14,413 bases of DNA, taken from Puniceicoccales bacterium (lineage in GTDB: Bacteria; Verrucomicrobiota; Verrucomicrobiia; Opitutales; JAIRLM01). The position numbers and the translations under genes were made by a program. The DNA lies in the NCBI GenBank assembly GCA_031281635.1, contig JAITFC010000047.1, positions 1 to 14,413 of the forward strand, written 5' to 3'. How positions within the stretch are numbered: position 1 is the stretch's first letter; each line of letters begins with the position of its first letter. Below the pieces are notes generated by a model. That model saw only the letters and a program-made list of their open reading frames with translations. It ran no database searches and was not told the DNA's origin. Of this stretch, positions 1 to 6,730 are shown in pieces.

Positions 1-240
1 CCGCTCCTGCGCCAAAACCAGCACCTGCACCTGCTCCATCTCCGGCACCTGCACCTGCTCCATCTCCGGCACCTGCTCCAGCATCAGCTCCAGCTCCGGC
101 TCCTGCTCCTGCTCCAGCACCTGCTCCAGCACCGGCACCTGCTCCGGCTCCCGCTCCTGCGCCAAAACCAGCACCTGCACCTGCTCCATCTCCGGCACCT
201 GCACCTGCTCCATCTCCGGCACCTGCACCAGCATCAGCTC
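1..240 (+). repeat. Pro-Ala coding repeat with 150-bp tandem unit
   Basis: Bases 1-90 recur almost unchanged at 151-240, with one clear difference in the final part (ctcca versus cacca near 77/227). This makes a 150-bp, 50-codon tandem unit on top of the short CCx-GCx dipeptide repeat. The Pro-Ala pattern continues with more divergence to about 450. The unit is a multiple of three, so gain or loss of a copy would change rod length and keep the frame. Confidence 0.8.
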
Positions 241-1034
241 CAGCTCCTGCTCCTGCACCTGCTCCAGTTCCTGCACCAGAACCTGCACCAGAACCTGCTC
301 CTCCTCCGGCACCAGCACCTGCTCCTCCTCCGGCTCCCGCTCCCGCTCCAGCACCGGCACCATCTCCGGCACCTGTGCCAGTGCCAGATCCAGATCCAGT
401 GCCAGATCCGGCTCCCGCACCGGCACCAGCAACAGCGCCGGCAGTAACGCCGTCGCCAACGAAAAGATATCTTTTTAAGAGACCGGTATCACGTTTTACT
501 GCTTGTATACTGCTTCCACCAGTGACACTCATATTATCCGTCATTGCTTTCGCTGTGGGGCTTGTCACGGGGCTCGTAGCCACCATCATTGCTGCGATTG
601 TCTGTTTGGGAAGCAGAAATGGGGCAAAAGGAGTCCTGATAGTTGGTTGGTTAACTTTCCTGTGCTCCTACGAAATATGGAATATGCTGGGCAATACGAT
701 TGCTCAATCTCGGAATATGAAACAGCTTCGTCGGGACTACTACACCAACGCAGAATATGTTTTCCGGGATACTTCTAACGTGCAAAAATACCTTGCTCTT
801 CTATATGACAATCCTGGCTGTCGTGCTGAAGTCTTATCTCATGACTATCGCGAACGAACATGTCATTTGCTTGAGAATATTATTAACATGATCGGACATG
901 GGGATTATACTCCAAACCCTCATGAGATTAAATTAATGAGGCGTATGATAAGCAAGCTTTACCAGTTTCCTTGGAGATATGATCACATTCTTCAGGAGTG
1001 TGCAAACAGGCTTAACGTCCAAGGAATGCCATAA
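1..1034 (+). CDS. Pro-Ala-repeat membrane protein, 5'-truncated by window edge
   Basis: The reading frame is open from base 3, so the true start lies outside the window; 343 residues are visible. An internal ATG at 375 is not the start, because the same Pro-Ala pattern continues without a break on both sides of it. Residues 1 to about 150 are an AP/PAP repeat with occasional Lys, Ser, Glu and Asp. A hydrophobic stretch follows (about 165-203, beginning FTACILLPP) and a second one (about 210-229, GVLIVGWLTFLCSYE), which I read as a membrane hairpin. The remaining ~110 residues are polar and probably helical, with Tyr/Arg-rich segments, ending NVQGMP. Pro-Ala rods are common as extended spacers in envelope proteins. 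The hairpin after a disordered region recalls Inc-type proteins, but no domain is recognised and the function is unknown. Transcription probably ends at the 1191-1217 hairpin. Confidence 0.8.
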   Translation, partial: APAPKPAPAPAPSPAPAPAPSPAPAPASAPAPAPAPAPAPAPAPAPAPAPAPAPKPAPAPAPSPAPAPAPSPAPAPASAPAPAPAPAPVPAPEPAPEPAPPPAPAPAPPPAPAPAPAPAPSPAPVPVPDPDPVPDPAPAPAPATAPAVTPSPTKRYLFKRPVSRFTACILLPPVTLILSVIAFAVGLVTGLVATIIAAIVCLGSRNGAKGVLIVGWLTFLCSYEIWNMLGNTIAQSRNMKQLRRDYYTNAEYVFRDTSNVQKYLALLYDNPGCRAEVLSHDYRERTCHLLENIINMIGHGDYTPNPHEIKLMRRMISKLYQFPWRYDHILQECANRLNVQGMP

Positions 1035-1190
1035 AGCTGGCTAGGATTACGTTTGTTTATGAAACATATATCGGCACAAATAATTGATGCTATGAGCAAG
1101 TTTTTGTGTTCCTAGGTAATGCAGCATGGACTGAGTTCGGGATCCAGTATTTCCTTTTCGCGAAGAGCTCCGAGGCGCAACTCCATGCCA

Positions 1191-1217
1191 AAAGCTTCCC
1201 CGGATGGGGAGCTTTTT
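1191..1217. terminator. Rho-independent terminator between convergent genes
   Basis: AAAGCTTCCCC, loop GGAT, then GGGGAGCTTTTT, with one bulged T in the left arm. The + strand copy ends in a five-T run, right for the Pro-Ala gene. Read on the minus strand the same hairpin is followed by four Ts, so it may also end the Pmp transcript, whose stop lies only 19 bases away. Confidence 0.75.
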
Positions 1218-1235
1218 AGCTCTATGTTCTGACGT

Positions 1236-4200
1236 TTACAGGGCTTTGGAGATTTGCAGATGACAGCTAATGCCCTCTCTCGTACCGGCATAACCTTTTA
1301 GTCCCAAATCGACGGCGAGATTGCTTGGGCCCGACGGTCGCCAGGTTAATTGCAATTCACCGGTGGCGCTGTTGCCTCTAAGTGAAGATATGGGAAGAGG
1401 ATATCCGCACACCGTTGCCTGAGATTTCCCATCTAGCTCCCGCTCCAAGGCCGCTGCCAGGCTCAGAGAAAAATTTTTCCATTTTGCACTGGAAACGCCC
1501 ACACCGAGATGAAGCCGAGTAGAATCGACGGCATCAAAGGTCACTGCGTCATCGTTGAGTTGCACCTGGCCACCGGAACGATGCGACCAGAGGCATTTTG
1601 CAGCGAAATCACAGGCCAGGGCGGAACTTTTCATGACCTTATATCCAATTGCTAAATGCCCACCGCAGATGAAGTTAGAGATTTTGTGATCGGCGCGGCG
1701 TTCTCCGTCAACCAAATCCGCACTTTCCCAATCTCCAGCCAGTCCTCCGAGCCTGCAAGAACCCTCCCAATAGGCGTGACCTCTGGAACTCGCGTCGAAA
1801 TCCATGCGCAAAACGGTTCCGAGGACGTAGCTGTGGCAGTGTCCTTGGCCGGCGATTTTTTCTGCCGCGTACTCGTCCTCCGCATATTCATTGCTGGCAG
1901 CACCATTTTCACTGCTATAGCGCTCTATGCCACAGTCAAAAAATTCCCCAAAGCGCAGTTGGCCTATGGTCAGTTGGGATTCGGCCAGTACTCCACCGGA
2001 GAAAATGCATGCGCGCGATTTCAGCGAAGCATCGGTGCCCGTTTCGTAGGTGCTACGATCGGCGGAGCAGGGAACCAAAAATGGCCGCCATAGCAATTTC
2101 TTTTCCGCACATGCGTCCCCTTGACATGCTTCGCAATTCCTGGCAAGGGCCCTGGAAGACCACTTCACGGCCGTTTTTTGTGAATTTCGACAACAACATA
2201 ATGGCAAAAACTCTCCGCGCACCAGTGTGGCAGTGGTTTCTTCGCCATAATTCACCAGCAGCAACCCGGCCAAATAGCTGTTCGTTAGAGCCTGCATTGA
2301 CGGCGAAACAACGGCCTTGTCTTTCAGTATGTTAACGTCATCTTCTAGATCGTTAATACGCTTGTGCGCCTTGAGTGCCGTTTTGCGATTCTTCTCGGTG
2401 TCTTCTATGCATCTCTTCAAGCGTTCGTCAATGGCTAGAGTTGCAATTAAGTCTGTGTCATTAATTGAAATGTCGAACAGATAACTTTCAGTCACTGTGA
2501 CGCCAAATGCCGGGTGTTCGATGAGATGGGCTGGAACGGTTTTTTTGGCAATGTTTCCGCTAATTTTTGCCGCTTTCAGGAGAACAATGTTGTCATCAAT
2601 TTCCAAAGGAAGACCGCCTTTTGCCACATCGAGTCTGATGCGAGTTGTATCAGCATCAAAAATTACTTCTCCCTGGGTCGAGAATAAAACGTCATCAACA
2701 GTTACGTTTGATGGAATTACGAAATGCAATGTGCCATGCAAATTGAGTGTTTTCGCGTTGATCGCGCTGATACTGGTATCGCCATATGCGAGGAAACCGG
2801 CAATTACTCTGCTGGGATTGTTTTTGTTAAAAGTTCCATCCTCTTCTTCCAACTTATATGTGCGCTGTTCCTGCGCATAGGCAATGCGCAATGTGGCTTC
2901 GTGGTTCAGTGTGAATGTGCTATTTCGACCTGTATTCATATTGCTATCTGCGCCGAATATTGCTCCATTATGCAGAGCTATGGTGCCGTTGCTTACGGTG
3001 GCATCTGCGAAATTCATTTCCGATTGATGCTTGTCAAATAATATCGTTCCAGTCTGCCTCGCCGCCCACTGTCCCAAGTTATCAATTTCTGGATCACCAC
3101 CGGACGGCGATTCCGTCGCTCCGTTAATGCGGATTGCGAGATTTGGATAAGCCACATTACTACTTATTGGATCGTAGAACCGCATGACATAATTGTCGAA
3201 CGCTGATAGTGTGACGGTTGCACCATCGTCAACATTTCCGAAATATATCGCATTACTGATCCCCGATTCCGAATCTGCATCATAGGAACACAGGTTTCCC
3301 TGGAAAATTGTGTCGCCAAATGCCGCATAGATATTTGCTGATTTGCCGATATATATTGCACCACCATCAGTCGCTCCATTGCGCAAAAAAAGTGTGTCGC
3401 CATTGTTGCTCCCTTGGCTTGTCGCATATGCATCCAGTGCATCGCGCTGACATTCCCAACTCCCACTCACGGCGACAGCGCCACCACTACCTCCTGCTAT
3501 ATTCCATGTGAACGTTACGTCATTCATAGTACCACTAAACCCGCCGGACGCATATATGGCACCTCCATCTCCGCCTGCGTCATTACAGGAGAATTTCGAC
3601 TTATTCATGTTTGCATTGAACGTATTGCTGGCATATATTGCTCCACCACTACCAGTTATTGCATCATTCAATATGAACGTTACGTCATCCATAGTACCAC
3701 TAAACCCGCCGGACGCATATATGGCACCTCCATCTCCGCCTGCGTCATTATAGGAGAATTCCGACTTATTCATGTTTGCATTGAACATATTGTTGGCATA
3801 TATTGCTCCACCACGACCTCCTGCTATATTCCATGTGAACGTTACGTCATTCATAGTACCACTAAACTCGCCGGATGCATATATTGCTCCACCACGACCA
3901 GCTGCTGCTGTATTATATGTGAACGTTACGTCGTTCATGTCATCACACTTAAACGCTTCACGCATATATATCGCACCACCATGTACGCCTGCTTCATTTA
4001 ATTCGAATGTGACATGCTTCATCCTCTTGTTGTCAAAATTTTTGACATTCATCGCCCCGCCATTGTTTTGTGCTGTATTTGAACCAAACAATACACGCTC
4101 GATGTCGCCTAGAAAATCGCGATACGCATATATTGCAGCGCCATTACCCGCACTATTCACATTGCTTGTGAATTCTGAATCAAGAACGGGTCCGGAAATA

Positions 4201-4532
4201 TAATTGGTATATAGTGCTGCGCCGTTACCCGTTGTCTTGTTTGCATTATCAAAGCACAGTCGCTCGACGCCAGCGAAAATGCAGTCGCTATTAGTATTGT
4301 TGAATTGGAAGATTGAAGAACTGTAACGGCCATCTAAGTGTGTGGTAATTTTTCCGAGGCGCAATGGCGCACCGAGTAGACTCCAGTCCGAATCGATTTG
4401 AGATGCTACGTCTATGAAATCATACGTGCCCGCTGCGAACTGTACGGTCTTTGTTGCGACGTCTTTAGAAGGAAGGCTCGACCAGTTGCTCACGCTGGCT
4501 CCCTGAGCCACTCGCGCGCAACATAGTGCCAC
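1236..4532 (-). CDS. Pmp-like autotransporter adhesin (chlamydial polymorphic membrane protein repeats)
   Basis: A surface autotransporter of 1,098 residues from the first in-frame start, GTG at 4532. Residues about 75-400 carry some eleven GGA(I/V/M)-type and eleven FxxN motifs (GGAIYAS, GGAIYAN, FTWN, FSYN, FILN), the hallmark of the chlamydial Pmp passenger, expected to form a beta-helix. A beta-rich segment and a short charged coiled coil (about 700-735) lead into a ~360-residue C-terminal region with alternating hydrophobic strands (for example RLHLGVGVSSA, LAVDLGLKGYAG) that fits an autotransporter barrel. The last residue is Leu, not the usual Phe/Trp. The GTG start leaves only ALCCARVAQGA of a signal peptide. 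Reading further up in the same frame gives FFSHIIAAVALCCARVAQGA, a good hydrophobic core and cleavage site, but with no start codon before the TAA at 4626-4628. The ATG codons at 4618 and 4612 are in another frame, separated by a T7 run. The gene is therefore probably OFF or slippage-dependent as sequenced. The family call is firm; the start is not. Confidence 0.88.
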   Translation of the reverse strand: MALCCARVAQGASVSNWSSLPSKDVATKTVQFAAGTYDFIDVASQIDSDWSLLGAPLRLGKITTHLDGRYSSSIFQFNNTNSDCIFAGVERLCFDNANKTTGNGAALYTNYISGPVLDSEFTSNVNSAGNGAAIYAYRDFLGDIERVLFGSNTAQNNGGAMNVKNFDNKRMKHVTFELNEAGVHGGAIYMREAFKCDDMNDVTFTYNTAAAGRGGAIYASGEFSGTMNDVTFTWNIAGGRGGAIYANNMFNANMNKSEFSYNDAGGDGGAIYASGGFSGTMDDVTFILNDAITGSGGAIYASNTFNANMNKSKFSCNDAGGDGGAIYASGGFSGTMNDVTFTWNIAGGSGGAVAVSGSWECQRDALDAYATSQGSNNGDTLFLRNGATDGGAIYIGKSANIYAAFGDTIFQGNLCSYDADSESGISNAIYFGNVDDGATVTLSAFDNYVMRFYDPISSNVAYPNLAIRINGATESPSGGDPEIDNLGQWAARQTGTILFDKHQSEMNFADATVSNGTIALHNGAIFGADSNMNTGRNSTFTLNHEATLRIAYAQEQRTYKLEEEDGTFNKNNPSRVIAGFLAYGDTSISAINAKTLNLHGTLHFVIPSNVTVDDVLFSTQGEVIFDADTTRIRLDVAKGGLPLEIDDNIVLLKAAKISGNIAKKTVPAHLIEHPAFGVTVTESYLFDISINDTDLIATLAIDERLKRCIEDTEKNRKTALKAHKRINDLEDDVNILKDKAVVSPSMQALTNSYLAGLLLVNYGEETTATLVRGEFLPLCCCRNSQKTAVKWSSRALARNCEACQGDACAEKKLLWRPFLVPCSADRSTYETGTDASLKSRACIFSGGVLAESQLTIGQLRFGEFFDCGIERYSSENGAASNEYAEDEYAAEKIAGQGHCHSYVLGTVLRMDFDASSRGHAYWEGSCRLGGLAGDWESADLVDGERRADHKISNFICGGHLAIGYKVMKSSALACDFAAKCLWSHRSGGQVQLNDDAVTFDAVDSTRLHLGVGVSSAKWKNFSLSLAAALERELDGKSQATVCGYPLPISSLRGNSATGELQLTWRPSGPSNLAVDLGLKGYAGTREGISCHLQISKAL
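3510..3999 (-). repeat. Pmp passenger coding repeats (27-28 residue units, 162-165 bp pairs)
   Basis: A sequence starting gaacgttacgtc (+ strand) recurs at 3510, 3675, 3837 and 3921. Spacings are 165, 162 and 84 bases, so the basic unit is about 27-28 codons and pairs of units have been duplicated. The 3510 and 3675 copies are nearly identical over about 150 bases, and about 50 bases at 3490-3540 match those at 3820-3870. All spacings keep the frame, so recombination would change the number of GGAIY/FxxN units without disrupting the protein. Confidence 0.85.
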
Positions 4533-4549
4533 AGCCGCTATGATATGGG

Positions 4550-4605
4550 AAAAAAACGTGCACGCTTTCTGTCTGTGCCTCCTGTCTGTGCCTCCTGTCT
4601 GTGCC
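4550..4605 (-). repeat. T7 tract and three 13-bp repeats in the pmp 5' coding region
   Basis: On the + strand, A7 occupies 4550-4556. Three head-to-tail 13-mers follow at 4567-4579, 4580-4592 and 4593-4605 (TCCTGTCTGTGCC; the first copy starts TT). Neither 1 nor 13 is a multiple of three. From the ATG at 4618, or 4612 in the same frame, the sequenced T7 leads to a TAG at 4538-4540. One extra T, or one extra 13-mer, puts the ATG in frame with the whole Pmp ORF. Confidence 0.8.
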
Positions 4606-4618
4606 TGTCCATTTTCAT

Positions 4619-4647
4619 ATTTTATTTAAAAATTTCACACAATGCAA
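4619..4647 (-). promoter_or_regulatory. Candidate sigma-70 promoter of pmp
   Basis: On the minus strand TTGCAT (4647-4642), a 17-base spacer and TAAAAT (4624-4619) make a good -35/-10 pair. The -10 box directly abuts ATGAAAATG, so the second ATG (4612) begins exactly six bases after it. Transcription would start at or next to that ATG, giving a leaderless or nearly leaderless mRNA. No Shine-Dalgarno sequence is visible. Confidence 0.55.
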
Positions 4648-4685
4648 GAAATTTTTCAAAAAACTCCAAAAATTTTTCCCGCAGC

Positions 4686-5300
4686 TTACACCACACCGAA
4701 CGGAAGAAAGTCATCGACGTGCGATTCAGGCATTTCGGGTACTTTTTCTTCAAAGAGGATCTGCAGAAAAATTTTGCAGGCGGCGTAGCAGGCTCTTTCC
4801 GATATGAGGGTTCGCTGGTAGGCGTAGCTGGAAAAATCCAGGCGTTGGACGAGGAGGCGCGTGGGAGTTTTGAAGGCAACCCACACCAATCCAACCGGTT
4901 GCGAGGCTGAGCTGTGATAGCGTGAATCGACGCCGACGATGCCGATGGAAAAATGCGATCCGAGTCGAGAACCAATTCCTTCGACCATGGCGCGGGCAAC
5001 TTCCCCGCTGGCGATGGTAAAATTTTCCAGAAGAACTTCCGGCACATCGAGCAGCGTTGACAGAGATTTTTCGCCCACGGTGATCGTCGCTCCGGCAAAA
5101 ACCGACGCCACATCGGGTTCATTGAACCAGAGGTTCGCCAGCATCCCACCGGTCATGGATTCCGCTATGGCAATGAGTTGGCGGCGGCGGCGTAAAATGG
5201 CACAGCTCATGGAGATGAGCGAATAGATATCCTCCCTCCCTCCCTGAAACGCGTAATGGGCTTCGGTAAAAGATCCATCAATCGCATTTACTCCGGCCAT
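4686..5300 (-). CDS. cinA: CinA C-terminal-domain (PncC-type) protein, likely degenerate
   Basis: 204 residues. The ATG at 5300 is preceded by AGAGGA at suitable spacing, a good ribosome binding site. The match to the CinA C-terminal family (nicotinamide-nucleotide amidase, which converts NMN to nicotinate mononucleotide in the pyridine nucleotide cycle) rests on AESMTGG (Ser48 in the ESxTGG motif), the following LLDVPEVLLENFTIASGEVARAM segment (family: LLGVP, then G-x-V-S-E-E-V-A-x-x-M), and PVGLVWVAF (family: PVGLVYIA). The N-terminal molybdopterin-binding-like domain of full CinA is absent, as in stand-alone PncC. Two parts are abnormal. The family's TG(I/V)AGP is replaced by IVGVDS at 121-126, and the family YSNEAK segment reads VGEKSL, which loses the aligned lysine unless a gap is allowed. 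The nucleophile motif is kept but catalysis is doubtful. It lies just upstream of pmp on the same strand and diverges from ssrA. Confidence 0.8.
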   Translation of the reverse strand: MAGVNAIDGSFTEAHYAFQGGREDIYSLISMSCAILRRRRQLIAIAESMTGGMLANLWFNEPDVASVFAGATITVGEKSLSTLLDVPEVLLENFTIASGEVARAMVEGIGSRLGSHFSIGIVGVDSRYHSSASQPVGLVWVAFKTPTRLLVQRLDFSSYAYQRTLISERACYAACKIFLQILFEEKVPEMPESHVDDFLPFGVV

Positions 5301-5331
5301 TTTTTCCTCTTGACAGAGGCAGCAAGATCAT

Positions 5332-5360
5332 TTGCATGCCAAAGTCAAAGCGAAAATGTT
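5332..5360 (+). promoter_or_regulatory. Candidate ssrA promoter
   Basis: TTGCAT (5332-5337), a 17-base spacer and AATGTT (5355-5360) lie seven bases before the first G of mature tmRNA at 5368. The -10 box is weak, but the geometry is right and the same TTGCAT hexamer occurs before two other genes here. A TTGACA at 5310-5315 is too far upstream for the mature 5' end but could drive a precursor. Confidence 0.4.
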
Positions 5361-5367
5361 TTGTCGA

Positions 5368-5761
5368 GGGGGCGTATGGATTCGATTCCGCGAGGCAGGA
5401 CAGGGCCGCATGCCGGAGATGGGTGGTTTGCTCCGTTAAAAATCTGCCCAAATGTCAGTAAATGGCAAAAACAAAATCATTCGCGGTGTCGCATTCGGTC
5501 GCAAGGCCGTTCGCGTCGCTGCCTAAGATGCCATTCTTTGCAATGGCGCGGAAGGAAGTCGTTATCTGTCCGATTTCCTCTCCGTCGGTTGACAGGTTAG
5601 GTTACGCGCTCGTGCGGATGTGTAACTGAAATAATTCGCACTCGCAGGATGGACTTGCGCCGCAACAAGGTCTTACTGTTAAATCAAAAGCGCGGCTAAG
5701 CATGTAGACGCATTGTTCGAGAGCGAGGAAGACGTGGGTTCAACTCCCACCGCCTCCACCA
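5368..5761 (+). ncRNA. ssrA: transfer-messenger RNA (tmRNA)
   Basis: One-piece tmRNA of 394 nt, which with SmpB rescues stalled ribosomes and tags the nascent chain for proteolysis. The 5' end GGGGGCG pairs with CGCCTCC before ACCA at the 3' end. This gives a 7-bp acceptor stem with the G3-U pair that specifies alanine charging, and CCA is encoded. The T arm is perfect: GTGGG, loop TTCAACT, CCCAC (5734-5750). The 5' segment GGATTCGATTCC is the usual D-loop-like start. The resume codon appears to be GGC (5464-5466) and the tag reads GKNKIIRGVAFGRKAVRVAA, then TAA at 5524-5526. The choice of frame rests on the Ala-Ala-stop ending and the position after AGTAAAT; the frame starting GCA at 5465 runs on far too long. 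The tag has six basic and no acidic residues, unlike most known tags. Confidence 0.95.
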
Positions 5762-6175
5762 TGGTTTTTTCCGGGAGAACACGCTCTTGCGGTGGAAGAA
5801 TCACTGAATTTTTTTGCGCGGTCGTCAAATGCGGCGTCTTTTGGACAGTAAAAATTGGCGGGCAAGGTCCAAAATGGACGAAGAGTTATCGTTAAATAAT
5901 TGGACTGCAACATATTGACCATCTCGGAGATCGTTTATATCTCGTAAAAAAAATAACCGCATTTTTTTCTCGACAATGTCCCAATTATTTTTGTAATTGT
6001 TCCCAGCCGGAGGCGGCGTCCCTTCGTGGTGTTTATGCGGGGGCTCCCTGCGGCTCGATGTGCGAAATGGAGAAGGCGTTGGCGCTCCACTGGCTGCCGG
6101 TGAATGTATCGGCACAGTGAGTTGCACGTTTTTTTCCCTGTGTTTGTGCGCGCACGATGTTTGAGGAGATGTAAT
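5762..6175. other. Intergenic stretch after ssrA, mostly unassigned
   Basis: Just after ssrA, GGTG/CACT could form a weak 4-bp stem before TTTTTTT at 5811-5817, a poor terminator candidate. CAATTA (5982-5987) and TAATTG (5994-5999) form a small AT hairpin. The part from about 6000 to 6100 is clearly more GC-rich than the part before it. No RNA family is recognised. The only ORF I consider is the small minus-strand one at 5825-5962. Confidence 0.5.
5825..5962 (-). CDS. Possible 45-residue protein of unknown function
   Basis: The ATG at 5962 opens a 45-codon frame ending TGA. It has a protein-like mix: an N-terminal MRLFFLRDINDL, a middle YVAVQLFNDNSSS, and a helical, basic end (LDLARQFLLSKRRRI). 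There is only GAG eight bases before the ATG as a ribosome binding site and no clear promoter. An upstream GTG-type extension adds low-complexity sequence and looks spurious. It resembles no family I know. It could be a gene fragment or chance. Confidence 0.25.
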   Translation of the reverse strand: MRLFFLRDINDLRDGQYVAVQLFNDNSSSILDLARQFLLSKRRRI

Positions 6176-6730
6176 ATGCCAGAATTTATGGATGTGGATG
6201 ACGGAGGAACGCCATCAAAATTGAATTCCAATGCGTCGGGCCAGGGACCACGGAGAAGACGACGCAACCCAATCGCGGGAAATAGTCAGGGAACAGAGTG
6301 TAAAGTCATGCGACAGAGAATTGGACCATGCGATGTCCCTGCCAGTGCCACAAAAGATGCAGACGAATCGCAAAAAGACAGTTCCACGCATGTCTGTGCC
6401 AGTGAAAATCAGGGTCGCAGCGGAAAGTATTCAACGGCAGTCATGGGCGACGAGTGTCCGAGAGGCGATTGTGCGCGGGAACGACCCGATGACCGAAAAT
6501 TTGTCCCAAGACACAAAAATTTTGAAAAGCCCCGTGACCAGAACGGTGAGGACCGGAAGTGTTCTGGCCGATGCTGCAAGTGCTGCGGTTTTTTTCGAAA
6601 AATCATGCGTATACTTTGGCCATTCGGACGAAAGCCGACGGAGCAGCATCCGCAAAATGGCGAACGGCGCTATGGGAATGGTCGCCGCGGCCGTGGACAC
6701 GGCCGCGGCCGCTATCAGCGCATGCGCTAA
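6176..6730 (+). CDS. Arg/Cys-rich protein of unknown function
   Basis: 184 residues from the ATG at 6176, chosen for the strong GAGGAG seven bases upstream (6163-6168). It begins with an acidic MPEFMDVDDGG, then GPRRRRRNP (Arg26-30), a long polar disordered-looking middle with scattered Cys, a Cys cluster CSGRCCKCC (129-137), a short amphipathic FFRKIMRILWPFG, and a tail of RG/GR dipeptides (about 168-184). There are few hydrophobic residues and no signal peptide or clear membrane segment. The polybasic patch, RG tail and Cys cluster next to an amphipathic helix are features seen in nucleic-acid-binding or membrane-tethered (S-acylated) host-directed proteins; that is speculation. A second same-strand frame, 6231-6764, overlaps nearly all of it and has a more ordinary composition, so a sequencing or natural frameshift is possible. 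A terminator candidate follows at 6787. Confidence 0.5.
   Translation: MPEFMDVDDGGTPSKLNSNASGQGPRRRRRNPIAGNSQGTECKVMRQRIGPCDVPASATKDADESQKDSSTHVCASENQGRSGKYSTAVMGDECPRGDCARERPDDRKFVPRHKNFEKPRDQNGEDRKCSGRCCKCCGFFRKIMRILWPFGRKPTEQHPQNGERRYGNGRRGRGHGRGRYQRMR
6684..6709. repeat. Perfect 12-bp GC inverted repeat inside the Arg/Cys-rich gene
   Basis: GCCGCGGCCGTG (6684-6695), two bases GA, then CACGGCCGCGGC (6698-6709). It codes for the RG tail and could fold into a very stable hairpin in the last codons of the mRNA. There is no T run after it, so it is not a standard terminator. Confidence 0.85.

Noticed and set aside
1..450. Regular short repeats resembling a CRISPR array
   Set aside because: The unit is a continuous Pro-Ala codon repeat without unique spacers, in frame with a downstream protein.
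1124..1142. Minus-strand resemblance to the 5S rRNA loop (ATCCCGAACTCAG)
   Set aside because: Only about a dozen bases match; the flanks do not form 5S helices I-V in the expected positions.
1128..1152. T-arm-like ACTGAGTTCGGGATCCAGT suggesting a tRNA
   Set aside because: No acceptor, D or anticodon arm is found at the right distance upstream, and the stem has a mismatch and a wobble.
1656..3127. Several + strand frames of 70-145 codons opposite pmp
   Set aside because: All lie antisense to the well-supported autotransporter frame and lack ribosome binding sites or protein-like signatures.
3414..4001. 195-codon + strand frame opposite pmp, with internal repeats
   Set aside because: Its repeats are just the antisense of the GGAIY/FxxN repeats; the minus frame has clear family homology.
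4622..5149. 175-codon minus frame overlapping cinA
   Set aside because: It is the shifted frame of cinA; the CinA motifs and Shine-Dalgarno site are in the other frame.
5256..5922. Short ORFs inside ssrA and its 3' flank
   Set aside because: They coincide with the tmRNA, whose acceptor stem, T arm and tag are unambiguous.
5935..6267. 110-codon minus ORF upstream of the Arg/Cys-rich gene
   Set aside because: Overlaps the Shine-Dalgarno site and start of the + strand gene and has a low-complexity, basic composition without a ribosome binding site.
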